From Methylomonas methanica (lineage in GTDB: Bacteria; Pseudomonadota; Gammaproteobacteria; Methylococcales; Methylomonadaceae), in contig NZ_LUUG01000079.1 of the NCBI RefSeq assembly GCF_001644035.1, positions 1 to 56,255 on the forward strand: a DNA stretch of 56,255 nucleotides, given 5' to 3'. The notes below the pieces were generated by a model. That model saw only the letters and a list, made by a program, of their open reading frames with translations, did no database searches and was not told where the DNA came from. Of this stretch, positions 1 to 7,850 are shown one piece after another. Positions within the stretch are counted from its first letter, which is position 1; each line of letters opens with the position of its first letter. Both the position numbers and the translations under genes were made by a program.

Positions 1-123
1 GGCAGCGCGGGTAGAGTCGTAGGATTGGACCGTTTCGGCGAATCGGCCCCGGCAGGTCAACTCTTCAAAGAGTTCGGCTTTACCGTGGACAATGTCGTCG
101 CTAATGTGGAAGCCGTTCTTTAA
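1..123 (+). CDS. tkt: Transketolase, C-terminal fragment (5' part outside window)
   Basis: An open frame enters from the left edge and stops at TAA 121-123, giving 40 residues. They match the extreme C-terminus of transketolases, including the [20 protein letters not shown] stretch. Transketolase moves two-carbon units between sugar phosphates with thiamine diphosphate in the cytoplasm; in RuMP methylotrophs it helps regenerate ribulose 5-phosphate. Transaldolase and aldolase genes downstream on the same strand fit a RuMP regeneration cluster. The catalytic domains are outside the window, so the name rests on the tail sequence and the context. Confidence 0.85.
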   Translation, partial: GSAGRVVGLDRFGESAPAGQLFKEFGFTVDNVVANVEAVL

Positions 124-137
124 TTTTGTAAACTTAG

Positions 138-169
138 GTGAGGCTTGGATTAAATGATCGAAGCCTCAC
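138..169 (+). terminator. Hairpin after tkt
   Basis: A perfect 9-bp inverted repeat, GTGAGGCTT (138-146) and AAGCCTCAC (161-169), has a 14-nt loop and is followed by GTTTCT. It starts 14 nt after the tkt stop and ends 25 nt before the next start. The T-run is weak, so it may attenuate transcription or stabilise an mRNA end. Confidence 0.45.
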
Positions 170-194
170 GTTTCTAACAGCATAGGTGATAGAC

Positions 195-875
195 GTGAAA
201 AGAAATGAATTAACGAAAGGCGTGATGGCAGCTCTAATGCTGACCAGTTCCTTAGCTATGGCGGGATCGGATTATCCAGCGGCTGATTATCAGCCAAAGG
301 TACTCTATAGCAATCCTGAATACAACGACAGCAAAGCGGCACCAGCTGCTACAGCAGCACCCGCGGCAAAACCAGCTGCGAAAGAAGTTGAAGCAGATCC
401 AGCTTTCCCAGCGACGAATTTCCAACCTAAAGTGTTATACAGCGATGCTGAGTATAAGCATAGCGCGGCAGCACCAAGTGCGGCTAAATCGTCAAGCTCA
501 TCTGTCTCCACAACTTCTGTGGAAGCAGCAGTAGATGTTATACAAACAGAAAAAGCTGCGTCTTCCGATTTTTCCTACATCGGCTTGGTTTTGTTGGCAG
601 TAGCCGGATTTTTTATCTACAACAAAAAATCGCCTAAAAGTGTCAAAGCTTCTTCAGCAAGTGATTACCAAGTTGCATCTGGTGCAACAGGTGTGGAAAA
701 GTATCTGGAAAAAATGGGTGCCAATAAAACCGGTGTTGCCAAATACTTGGAAAAACAAGATTCCAATCCTGCTACAGGTGTTGCCAAATACATGGCGAAG
801 CAAATCGTAAGAGACAGGGAAGCGGCCGCTGCGAAAGCGACCGGCGTGGAAAAGTATTTGCGTGATAAAGGTTAA
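195..875 (+). CDS. Secreted or membrane-anchored repeat protein, family not recognised
   Basis: The 226-residue protein matches no family I know. The GTG at 195 is preferred because AGGTG lies 5-7 nt upstream; an in-frame GTG at 186 has no ribosome binding site. The N-terminus looks like a Sec signal peptide ending near AMA-G (residue 24). Two similar blocks follow, around residues 26-44 and 70-88, each with QPKVLYS and a nearby EY. Next come an Ala/Pro-rich and a Ser-rich linker and a single membrane segment at about 126-142. The C-terminal part carries four copies of T-G-V-[EA]-K-Y-[LM] at residues 165, 179, 194 and 216. If one helix spans the inner membrane after signal cleavage, the TGVxKYL copies face the cytoplasm; that topology is inferred. 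The gene lies between tkt and tal, suggesting co-occurrence with carbon metabolism but not a function. Confidence 0.7.
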   Translation: MKRNELTKGVMAALMLTSSLAMAGSDYPAADYQPKVLYSNPEYNDSKAAPAATAAPAAKPAAKEVEADPAFPATNFQPKVLYSDAEYKHSAAAPSAAKSSSSSVSTTSVEAAVDVIQTEKAASSDFSYIGLVLLAVAGFFIYNKKSPKSVKASSASDYQVASGATGVEKYLEKMGANKTGVAKYLEKQDSNPATGVAKYMAKQIVRDREAAAAKATGVEKYLRDKG

Positions 876-948
876 TAGCATCTGATTTATGATGCTGATC
901 GCTGGAACTTAAGGGTTAAGCGTTAACTCTCATCCGGTAGATTTAAGT

Positions 949-1011
949 AATCGCCACTTTGTATGTTTTAAAGCGTGCTTTTCGGCTTTGAATATATGCC
1001 AAGTGGCGATT
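949..1011. repeat. Long inverted repeat / structured element upstream of tal
   Basis: AATCGCCACTT (949-959) and AAGTGGCGATT (1001-1011) form a perfect 11-bp inverted repeat separated by 41 nt. Inside is a smaller AAAGC/GCTTT stem (970-974 and 985-989). A second weak hairpin, AGAGT (1037-1041) with ACTCT (1055-1059) and a short T-run, follows. The 284-nt gap before tal therefore has considerable RNA-folding potential. No coding sequence was recognised in it. Confidence 0.45.
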
Positions 1012-1159
1012 CAGTCTTATCAATATATCTAAAAATAGAGTTTCATCACCAGGGACTCTTTTGCAATCAATCTCCTGCAAGAATTGCTGAACATCTTTTA
1101 CTTGTAAAGCTCGGTTCAAACTAGGGGGAAAAATTAATAACACATCTGAGGATAATCCT

Positions 1160-2146
1160 ATGGCAAAAAATTTACTCGAACAACTCCGCGAAATGACTGT
1201 TGTTGTTGCCGATACCGGTGACATTCAAGCGATTGAAACATTTAAACCACGCGATGCGACCACCAATCCATCATTGATTACCGCTGCCGCGCAAATGCCG
1301 CAGTATCAAGGTATCGTTGATGATACTTTGAAAGGTGCAAGAGCAACCCTGGGGGCTGGCGCTTCAGCCGCAGATGTTGTTTCTTTGGCCTTTGACCGTT
1401 TGGCGGTATCTTTTGGTCTCAAAATATTGGAAATCATCGAAGGCCGTGTATCAACCGAAGTCGATGCGCGCTTGTCTTTCGATACTGAAGGCACCATTGC
1501 CAAAGGCCGGGACCTGATTAAACAATACGAAGCCGCCGGCATTTCTAAAGAGCGCGTGCTGATCAAAATTGCTGCAACATGGGAAGGTATCCAAGCTGCT
1601 GCTGTATTGGAAAAAGAAGGCATTCACACCAACTTGACGTTGTTGTTTGGTTTGCACCAAGCGATTGCTTGCGCGGAAAACGGTATTACTCTGATTTCTC
1701 CGTTCGTTGGTCGTATTCTGGACTGGTACAAAAAAGATACCGGTCGCGACTCTTACGCGCCAACCGAAGACCCAGGCGTATTGTCGGTAACTGAAATCTA
1801 CAACTACTACAAAAAATTCGGTTATAAAACCGAAGTAATGGGCGCAAGCTTCAGAAACATAGGCGAAATTACCGAACTGGCCGGTAGTGATTTATTGACT
1901 ATTGCGCCATCTTTGTTGGCTGAACTGCAATCTGTTGAAGGTGACCTGCCGCGTAAACTGGATCCTGCAAATGCTGCAAATGCGACGATTGAAAAAATCA
2001 CAGTCGATAAAGCTACTTTTGAGCGTATGCACGAAGAAAACCGTATGGCAAAAGAAAAATTGGCGGAAGGTATCGACGGTTTCGCCAAAGCTTTAGAAGC
2101 TTTGGAAAAATTGTTGTCAGAGCGTTTGGCTAGTTTGGAAGCTTAA
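1160..2146 (+). CDS. tal: Transaldolase (TalB type)
   Basis: Transaldolase transfers dihydroxyacetone units between sedoheptulose 7-phosphate and glyceraldehyde 3-phosphate in the cytoplasm. In the RuMP cycle it is part of ribulose 5-phosphate regeneration. The 328-residue protein is slightly longer than E. coli TalB (317). It begins with the typical TalB N-terminus, has DATTNPSLI at 32-40, and has the Schiff-base lysine in [10 protein letters not shown] (Lys136, equivalent to E. coli Lys132). The ATG at 1160 is preceded by a GAGGAT ribosome site. The C-terminus (about residues 295-328) is a Lys/Glu-rich helical extension. It is followed by fructose-bisphosphate aldolase on the same strand. 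Identification is secure. Confidence 0.96.
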   Translation: MAKNLLEQLREMTVVVADTGDIQAIETFKPRDATTNPSLITAAAQMPQYQGIVDDTLKGARATLGAGASAADVVSLAFDRLAVSFGLKILEIIEGRVSTEVDARLSFDTEGTIAKGRDLIKQYEAAGISKERVLIKIAATWEGIQAAAVLEKEGIHTNLTLLFGLHQAIACAENGITLISPFVGRILDWYKKDTGRDSYAPTEDPGVLSVTEIYNYYKKFGYKTEVMGASFRNIGEITELAGSDLLTIAPSLLAELQSVEGDLPRKLDPANAANATIEKITVDKATFERMHEENRMAKEKLAEGIDGFAKALEALEKLLSERLASLEA

Positions 2147-2154
2147 AAAGATAG

Positions 2155-2181
2155 CTGGCAGCGAGTTGATCTCGTTGCCAG
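2155..2181 (+). terminator. Hairpin between tal and fba
   Basis: CTGGCA-G-CGAG (2155-2165) pairs with CTCG-T-TGCCAG (2171-2181) around a 5-nt loop: an 11-bp stem with one G-U pair, 8 nt after the tal stop. No good T-run follows, so it may be an attenuator or mRNA-processing structure rather than a full terminator. Confidence 0.4.
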
Positions 2182-2249
2182 TGTTTCATCACGAATTTCT
2201 CGGGTTGCTTAGTTTTTGAGCAATCCGATTCCTAAGCAGGATTTATGGC

Positions 2250-3329
2250 ATGTCTCAGAAAATATTAGATGTTGTTAAGCCCGGTGTCGTAACCGGTGAA
2301 GATGTACAAAAAATCTTTGCAATTTGCAAAGAGAACAAATTTGCTTTACCTGCTGTGAACGTGATCAGCACCGATACCATCAACTCGGTATTGGAAGCGG
2401 CGGCAAAAGTAAAGTCACCGGTAGTGATTCAGTTCTCCAACGGTGGCGCGGCATTTGTTGCCGGTAAAGGCTTGAAATTGGAAGGACAGGGTTGCTCAAT
2501 TGTTGGCGCGATTTCCGGTGCTCATCACGTGCATGCTCTGGCTGAACATTACGGCGTACCGGTTATTTTACATACCGACCATGCTGCAAAAAAATTGCTG
2601 CCATGGGTTGACGGTATGTTGGATGCGGGCGAAAAACACTTCGCTGCAACCGGTAAGCCATTGTTTAGCTCGCATATGCTGGATCTTTCCGAAGAAAGTC
2701 TGCAAGAAAACATCGAAATCTGCGGTAAGTACCTGGAGCGCATGTCCAAAATGGGTATGACTCTGGAAATCGAATTGGGTTGTACCGGTGGCGAGGAAGA
2801 CGGTGTCGACAACAGCGGTATGGATCATTCTGCGCTGTATACCCAGCCGGAAGATGTTGCTTACGCTTACGAGCAACTGAGCAAAATCAGTCACAGATTC
2901 ACTATCGCGGCTTCGTTCGGTAACGTTCATGGTGTTTACTCTCCAGGTAACGTTAAATTGACGCCGACAATTTTGGCTAACTCGCAAAAATACGTTTCGG
3001 AAAAATTCGGCTTGCCGCAAAACTCATTGAACTTCGTGTTCCATGGCGGTTCAGGCTCTTCTCCAGAAGAGATTAAAGAATCTATCAGCTACGGCGTCGT
3101 TAAAATGAACATCGATACCGACACCCAATGGGCTTCCTGGGCTGGTGTGATGGAGTTTTACAAGAAAAACGAAGCTTATTTGCAAGGCCAAATCGGTAAC
3201 CCGGAAGGTGCCGATAAACCGAACAAAAAATACTATGACCCCCGTGTTTGGCAACGTGCCGGCCAAGTTGGCATGGTGACTCGTTTAGAGCAAGCCTTCC
3301 AAGAATTAAACGCCGTCAATTCGCTGTAA
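2250..3329 (+). CDS. fba: Class II fructose-bisphosphate aldolase
   Basis: This zinc-dependent aldolase interconverts fructose 1,6-bisphosphate with dihydroxyacetone phosphate and glyceraldehyde 3-phosphate. The 359 residues equal the length of E. coli FbaA. The HTDHAAKK motif holds the catalytic Asp (D110) and a zinc-ligand His (H111). The GNVHGVY and FHGGSGSS motifs supply further metal- and phosphate-binding residues. The start ATG 2250 has AGGA 8 nt upstream; a nearby ATG at 2245 is out of frame. It closes the tkt-tal-fba group, which in RuMP methylotrophs serves both glycolytic cleavage and sugar rearrangement. Confidence 0.97.
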   Translation: MSQKILDVVKPGVVTGEDVQKIFAICKENKFALPAVNVISTDTINSVLEAAAKVKSPVVIQFSNGGAAFVAGKGLKLEGQGCSIVGAISGAHHVHALAEHYGVPVILHTDHAAKKLLPWVDGMLDAGEKHFAATGKPLFSSHMLDLSEESLQENIEICGKYLERMSKMGMTLEIELGCTGGEEDGVDNSGMDHSALYTQPEDVAYAYEQLSKISHRFTIAASFGNVHGVYSPGNVKLTPTILANSQKYVSEKFGLPQNSLNFVFHGGSGSSPEEIKESISYGVVKMNIDTDTQWASWAGVMEFYKKNEAYLQGQIGNPEGADKPNKKYYDPRVWQRAGQVGMVTRLEQAFQELNAVNSL

Positions 3330-3342
3330 CATCTTGATAAAG

Positions 3343-3368
3343 CTGCAAAGGCCGCTAGGTCTTTGCAG
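3343..3368 (+). terminator. Weak hairpin after fba
   Basis: A perfect 8-bp inverted repeat, CTGCAAAG (3343-3350) and CTTTGCAG (3361-3368), has a 10-nt loop and is followed by TCCTTTCTGT. It lies 14 nt after the fba stop and before the flagellar block. The T-tract is interrupted, so strength is uncertain. Confidence 0.45.
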
Positions 3369-3574
3369 TCCTTTCTGTAAAATATTCATAATCTGAGTCA
3401 AAAACTTGACTTAAGAGCTACAATTCCTCCAGGTATTTTTTGCATACTTGAACCCCGCTTTTTGCCTAACTGCTTTCCAGTGACGGCTATACTATTATTC
3501 TAAAACGACGTTTTTTCTTGTATGATCGAATCCAGCTGTTTTTAGGGCAGTTGTCTGATGGAACTTAAGTATTT

Positions 3575-3590
3575 TGGCGCATATTGTGCT
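3575..3590 (+). promoter_or_regulatory. Candidate sigma-54 (-24/-12) promoter of the fliL operon
   Basis: TGGCGC-N5-GTGCT fits the sigma-54 pattern, with the invariant GG at 3576-3577 and GC at 3588-3589 at the required spacing. In Pseudomonas and Vibrio, sigma-54 drives many flagellar genes. The predicted transcript start, about 12 nt after the GC, would leave a leader of only some 12 nt before fliL, with the AGGTGG ribosome site almost at the 5' end. This counts against it. Confidence 0.35.
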
Positions 3591-3612
3591 GTAAAAAATT
3601 AAAAGGTGGAAC

Positions 3613-4161
3613 ATGGCAGAAGCCCAAGGGAAAGACGAAGGTAAGAAGTCTTCCAAAAAAATGATCGTAATAATTGCTGCGGTTGTGCTGGTTTTGGCGG
3701 GTGCGGGAGGTGGGGCGTATTTCTTTCTGAATAAGCCAGCCGACGCTGAGCATAAAGAAGACGGCGATGCCAAGCACGGCAAGGAAGAACATAAGGAGGA
3801 AGCTGGGCACGAAGAAGAAGCCGACCACGAAAAAGTCGCTGAGCCAGATGTTTATTATGATTTACCAACACCATTGTTGGTTAATTTTCCGGCTGGTTCT
3901 GGCGCAAAAGTGATCAGAATTTCCCTGACAATACTGATGAAAGGCGAGGCTAGTAAGGACGCAATGAAAAAACATGAGCCTATGATACGGAACAACTTAT
4001 TGATGGCCATCAGTGCGATAGGCGCTGAAAAAGCCAAAACCTTGGAAGGGAAGCAAGAACTAAAAGCCATGATGCAGGCAGAAATTGGCAAGGTCTTAGA
4101 AAAAATGGCCGGTAAAAATACCGTTAAAGATGTGTATTTCACTGAATTTGTAATGCAATAA
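3613..4161 (+). CDS. fliL: Flagellar basal body-associated protein FliL
   Basis: FliL is an inner-membrane protein that rings the stator and stabilises motor function. The 182-residue sequence has a Lys-rich cytoplasmic N-terminus, one membrane helix at about 17-39, a His/Glu/Lys-rich linker at about 44-76, and a periplasmic FliL domain with LLVNF and conserved helices from about 90 to the end. The ribosome site is AGGTGG upstream of ATG 3613. It opens the flagellar block and its TAA abuts the fliM ATG directly, so the two are surely co-transcribed. Confidence 0.93.
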   Translation: MAEAQGKDEGKKSSKKMIVIIAAVVLVLAGAGGGAYFFLNKPADAEHKEDGDAKHGKEEHKEEAGHEEEADHEKVAEPDVYYDLPTPLLVNFPAGSGAKVIRISLTILMKGEASKDAMKKHEPMIRNNLLMAISAIGAEKAKTLEGKQELKAMMQAEIGKVLEKMAGKNTVKDVYFTEFVMQ

Positions 4162-5142
4162 ATGTCAACCGCCGATCTCTTATCTCAAGATGAAATCGAT
4201 GCGCTACTGCATGGCGTGGACGACGGCGACGTCGATACCGGGGTTGATGATGACTACAGTCGAGGCTCGGCTAGAGTCTATGATTTTAATAGTCAGGAAC
4301 GGATTGTTCGGGGGCGGATGCCCACCTTGGAAATGGTCAACGAGCGCTTTGCTCGCCATTTCCGGATTGCTTTATTTAATTTTTTAAGGCGCGCTGCGGA
4401 AATATCTGTTTCCGGGATTCAGGTGCAGAAGTTTTCCGAATTCATTCAAGGCTTATTCGTGCCGACTAATTTGAATGTGATTCGGATGTCGCCTTTACGC
4501 GGGCGGGCATTAATTGTGATGGAACCACGTTTGGTTTTTACCGCTGTCGATAACTTTTTCGGCGGCGGGGGGCAGTTTTATAACAAAGTCGAAGGCCGGG
4601 AATTTACGCCGACTGAAATGCGCATTATTCGGCTGATTATCGATATGATTTTCAAAGATCTGGCTGAAGCCTGGAAGCCGGTGATGGACATCGACTTTGA
4701 ATACATCAATTCGGAAGTAAATCCGCAGTTTGCCAACATCGTCAGTCCTTCGGAAATCGTGGTGATTTCCACTATCCATGTGGAACTGGAAGGTGGCGGC
4801 GGCGATATCAATATCGCGATGCCTTACTCCATGATCGAGCCGATTAGAGAGCTGCTGGATGCCGTAACCAGCGACCGCGGTGAAGTCGATGGTCGCTGGC
4901 AAGACTCGCTACGGAATGAAATTATGCGTAGTGAAGTGATAGTCAACAGTAAACTGATAGAAAAAGAAATGTCTATCAGCGAAGTGATTGAACTAAAAAA
5001 AGGCGATGTGATTCCTATAGAAATGCCGGAAACCGTATTACTGGAAGTTGAAGACGTGCCGGTTTTTCGGGGTAAGTTAGGTCTTTCGGATGGTAACTAT
5101 GCCATCGAAATTATAGAAAAAATGACGCTGGACAACATTTGA
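4162..5142 (+). CDS. fliM: Flagellar motor switch protein FliM
   Basis: FliM is the C-ring protein that binds phosphorylated CheY and switches rotation direction. The 326-residue protein starts with the CheY-P docking segment, LLSQDEIDALLHG at residues 6-18. The middle domain includes the GGGG turn near residue 135. A C-terminal SPOA (FliN-like) domain spans about 250-320. The start is immediately after the fliL stop codon. It is followed 18 nt later by fliN. Confidence 0.96.
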   Translation: MSTADLLSQDEIDALLHGVDDGDVDTGVDDDYSRGSARVYDFNSQERIVRGRMPTLEMVNERFARHFRIALFNFLRRAAEISVSGIQVQKFSEFIQGLFVPTNLNVIRMSPLRGRALIVMEPRLVFTAVDNFFGGGGQFYNKVEGREFTPTEMRIIRLIIDMIFKDLAEAWKPVMDIDFEYINSEVNPQFANIVSPSEIVVISTIHVELEGGGGDINIAMPYSMIEPIRELLDAVTSDRGEVDGRWQDSLRNEIMRSEVIVNSKLIEKEMSISEVIELKKGDVIPIEMPETVLLEVEDVPVFRGKLGLSDGNYAIEIIEKMTLDNI

Positions 5143-5160
5143 CAGCAGGGAAGGATAAGC

Positions 5161-5613
5161 ATGAGTGAAAACGACGAAATCGGCGACGACTGGGCCGCCG
5201 CTATGAACGAGCAAGCCGATGCTGAAGCTGATTGGGGCGACGCGCTAAAGGAACAAGCGAACGCTGCCAAAAGCGCTCAACAAGGTTTTGCCGCCGCAGA
5301 GTTTCCGGAGTTTAGCGAGCAAAAATCAAAAAATAGCGGTCCCAGCAGTGATGAAGTCAAACTGGACGTGATTCTTGATGTGCCGGTGACGGTGTCGCTG
5401 GAGATCGGTCGGACCAAAATAAATATCCGAAATTTGTTGCAGCTAAATCAAGGCTCGGTAGTGGAACTGGATCGTTTCGCCGGCGAACCCATGGATGTGC
5501 TGGTAAACGGTACTTTGGTCGCTCATGGCGAAGTAGTGGTGGTCAACGACAAGTTTGGTATTCGGCTGACCGACATTATCAGTCCGTCGGAACGGGTCAG
5601 AAAGCTCGGCTGA
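5161..5613 (+). CDS. fliN: Flagellar motor switch protein FliN
   Basis: FliN forms the lower C-ring together with FliM and also binds FliH for export. The 150-residue protein has an acidic N-terminal stretch (DDWAAAMNEQADAEADWGDA) typical of gammaproteobacterial FliN. Its C-terminal SPOA domain, about residues 60-148, includes LDVPVTVSLEIGRTK and a closing region around IISPSERVRKLG. AAGGATAA precedes ATG 5161. Its TGA overlaps the fliO start codon (TGATG), indicating translational coupling. Confidence 0.95.
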   Translation: MSENDEIGDDWAAAMNEQADAEADWGDALKEQANAAKSAQQGFAAAEFPEFSEQKSKNSGPSSDEVKLDVILDVPVTVSLEIGRTKINIRNLLQLNQGSVVELDRFAGEPMDVLVNGTLVAHGEVVVVNDKFGIRLTDIISPSERVRKLG

Positions 5614-6056
5614 TGTCTGTATCTCGTCTGACTACCTTAATTGTTTCGGTATCAATCGCACCTTATGTATGGGCTGACGAAGCAGCTACGCTACCCAGGC
5701 AGGCTACAAAATTAGTGTCTTCCGGAGATGTCGCACAATGGCTGCTGGCTTTGATATTGGTATTGGCGGTATTTTTTCTGTCGGTTTGGCTGTTGCGTAA
5801 AAGCGGCGGCTTGGCTTTTGTCGGTAAAAGTCAGTTGGCGGTGTTGGCCGGCGTGTCGTTGGGCATGCGCGAGAAATTGGTATTGGTTAAAGTCGGTGAG
5901 AAACAACTATTGTTAGGTGTTAGTGGCGGGCGTATCGATAAACTGCTTGAGCTTGAGGGTGATCAACGTTTGTTTATGAATAGCGCAGAGGGTCAGGAAA
6001 CCAGCGTATTTGCCAAGAAATTGCTGCAAGTCATGCAAGGTAAGCACCATGATTAA
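5613..6056 (+). CDS. fliO: Flagellar biosynthesis protein FliO
   Basis: FliO helps assemble the FliP export-gate pore. The 147-residue protein has a signal-like N-terminus (about residues 1-21), a strong membrane helix at about 42-61 followed by the positive LLRKSGG stretch, and a cytoplasmic domain with GEKQLLLGV typical of FliO. FliO is poorly conserved in general; its position between fliN and fliP makes the assignment firm. It overlaps fliN by one base and the fliP start by 8 nt. Confidence 0.88.
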   Translation: MSVSRLTTLIVSVSIAPYVWADEAATLPRQATKLVSSGDVAQWLLALILVLAVFFLSVWLLRKSGGLAFVGKSQLAVLAGVSLGMREKLVLVKVGEKQLLLGVSGGRIDKLLELEGDQRLFMNSAEGQETSVFAKKLLQVMQGKHHD

Positions 6057-6795
6057 GTTGATTTTTTCGTGCCTGATCACCGGGTTACTGTTTCTGCCGG
6101 AAACTGTTTACGCCGCGGTAGGCATTGATGCCATTACCGTGACCAGCAATCCTAAAGGCGGCGAAACCTACACGGTCACCATTCAGATTTTAGCGTTGAT
6201 GACCATGCTGACTTTGTTGCCGGCATTGTTGTTATCGATGACATCCTTCACCCGAATCATGATCGTATTGGGCTTGCTCCGCCAAGCCATAGGTGCCGCG
6301 CAAGCGCCAAGCAATCAAGTTTTGCTGGGTTTGTCCCTGTTCTTAACCATTTTTATTATGATGCCGGTCCTGGAAAAGGTTAATGAAGCCGCTGTGCAGC
6401 CGTATATGGAAGAGAAAATCGACGCAGTGACCGCTTTGCAAAGAGCCTCTGAGCCCTTCAAACAGTTCATGCTCAAGCAAACCCGCGAGACGGATCTGGA
6501 TACCTTTGTGCGGATTTCCGGCCGCGAGCAAATCGATAAACCCGAAGATGTGCCGTTTTCCTTGTTGGTGCCGGCTTATGTGACCAGTGAGTTGAAAACC
6601 GCGTTTCAGATAGGTTTCCTGATTTTTCTGCCGTTCCTGGTCATCGATCTGGTGGTTGCCAGTGTATTGATGTCCATGGGTATGATGATGTTGTCGCCGA
6701 TGATCGTTTCGTTGCCGTTTAAGATCATGTTGTTTGTACTGGCGGACGGTTGGACTATGGTGATGGAAATGCTGGCAGCCAGCTTTTACGTATAG
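6049..6795 (+). CDS. fliP: Flagellar export-gate protein FliP
   Basis: FliP builds, with FliQ and FliR, the inner-membrane export gate of the flagellar type III secretion system. From ATG 6049 the protein has 248 residues, close to the E. coli length of 245. An upstream in-frame start at 6010 would lie deep in fliO and spoil the cleavable signal peptide [18 protein letters not shown]. Four membrane segments and the signature [20 protein letters not shown] are visible. Its start lies inside the fliO 3' end. Confidence 0.96.
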   Translation: MIKLIFSCLITGLLFLPETVYAAVGIDAITVTSNPKGGETYTVTIQILALMTMLTLLPALLLSMTSFTRIMIVLGLLRQAIGAAQAPSNQVLLGLSLFLTIFIMMPVLEKVNEAAVQPYMEEKIDAVTALQRASEPFKQFMLKQTRETDLDTFVRISGREQIDKPEDVPFSLLVPAYVTSELKTAFQIGFLIFLPFLVIDLVVASVLMSMGMMMLSPMIVSLPFKIMLFVLADGWTMVMEMLAASFYV

Positions 6796-6804
6796 GCCAA
6801 GTCG

Positions 6805-7077
6805 ATGATGACACCGGAAACCATTTCGGTAATTGCCCAGGACACCGTGTTGATTTCCTTGAAATTAATGGGGCCGATCCTGATTGCATCCTTGGTTGTT
6901 GGCTTGCTGGTGTCCATGTTCCAGGCGGCGACCTCGATCCAAGAACAGACTCTGACATTTATCCCCAAACTGGCGACGATTATCGCGGTGTTGATGATAG
7001 CCGGCCCCGGCATGTTGCAAATGCTCATCGATTATTTCCAAGATTTGATGCGCGATATTCCTACGCTAATAGGATGA
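6805..7077 (+). CDS. fliQ: Flagellar export-gate protein FliQ
   Basis: FliQ is a small two-helix membrane protein of the type III export gate. The 90-residue sequence has MTPETISVIAQDTV at the N-terminus and the conserved loop FQAATSIQEQTLTFIPKL between hydrophobic helices. Two adjacent ATG codons (6805 and 6808) are possible; family members usually start at the one giving MTPE (6808). The stop codon overlaps the fliR start (ATGA at 7074-7077). Confidence 0.95.
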   Translation: MMTPETISVIAQDTVLISLKLMGPILIASLVVGLLVSMFQAATSIQEQTLTFIPKLATIIAVLMIAGPGMLQMLIDYFQDLMRDIPTLIG

Positions 7078-7850
7078 ACTTCGGCGAAGACGAGTTACTG
7101 AGGTATCTTGCTTCGTTTGTCTGGCCATTCTTTCGTATAAGTTCAATGTTCATCACGGTGCCGGTTTTTAGCGTTAAAGCGGTGCCTGCCAAAGTAAGAT
7201 TAATCGCCAGCCTATTGATTACTTGGGTAATTATGCCAACGTTGCCGGCGATGCCGGATATTGAAATGTTTGGCTACCAAGGGTTTATGGTGGCGGTACA
7301 GCAGGTCGCCTTGGGCCTGACCACAGGGTTTATCTTGCAAATGGTGTTTTCCATTATGTTGTTTGCCGGACAGACTATTGCTTACAGCATGGGTTTGGGC
7401 TTTGCATCCATGGTCGATCCGGCAACTGGCGTACAGGTCCCGGTGATTGCCCAGTTATTTGTGATTAGCGGCAGCTTGCTGTTTTTAGCGGTGGACGGGC
7501 ATTTATTGCTGATCGAAATGTTGGCGCAAAGCTTCCATACTCTGCCGGTAGGCGGTATCGGTATGGATAAGACCGACTTATGGCGGGTAATCAGTTGGAG
7601 TAGTCTGATTTTCGCGGATGGTTTACTGCTATCCATGCCGGTGATGGCGACATTGTTATTCGTTAACATCAGTTTCGGTGTTGCGTCAAAAGCGGCGCCG
7701 CAGTTACAGATATTCGGTGTCGGCTTTCCGATTACCATCATGCTGGGTATGGGTTTAATCTGGATTGGCCTGCCCACCATGCTGGAAGGCTTTAGCGACA
7801 TGCTGCACAACGGCTTCGCGCTGGTCGGTGCATTGTTGAGGTTGCAATAA
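7074..7850 (+). CDS. fliR: Flagellar export-gate protein FliR
   Basis: FliR completes the FliP5-FliQ4-FliR1 export gate in the inner membrane. The chosen ATG 7074 overlaps the fliQ stop (ATGA) and gives a normal-length 258-residue protein starting MNFGEDELLRYLASFVWPFF. Longer in-frame starts would run back into fliP. Six or so membrane segments are visible, with the conserved GLGFASMVDPATG loop. Its TAA abuts the flhB ATG. Confidence 0.95.
   Translation: MNFGEDELLRYLASFVWPFFRISSMFITVPVFSVKAVPAKVRLIASLLITWVIMPTLPAMPDIEMFGYQGFMVAVQQVALGLTTGFILQMVFSIMLFAGQTIAYSMGLGFASMVDPATGVQVPVIAQLFVISGSLLFLAVDGHLLLIEMLAQSFHTLPVGGIGMDKTDLWRVISWSSLIFADGLLLSMPVMATLLFVNISFGVASKAAPQLQIFGVGFPITIMLGMGLIWIGLPTMLEGFSDMLHNGFALVGALLRLQ

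Noticed and set aside
3488..3493. TATACT as a sigma-70 -10 upstream of fliL
   Set aside because: Nearest TTG-type -35 (3462-3467) is 20 nt away; spacing too long.
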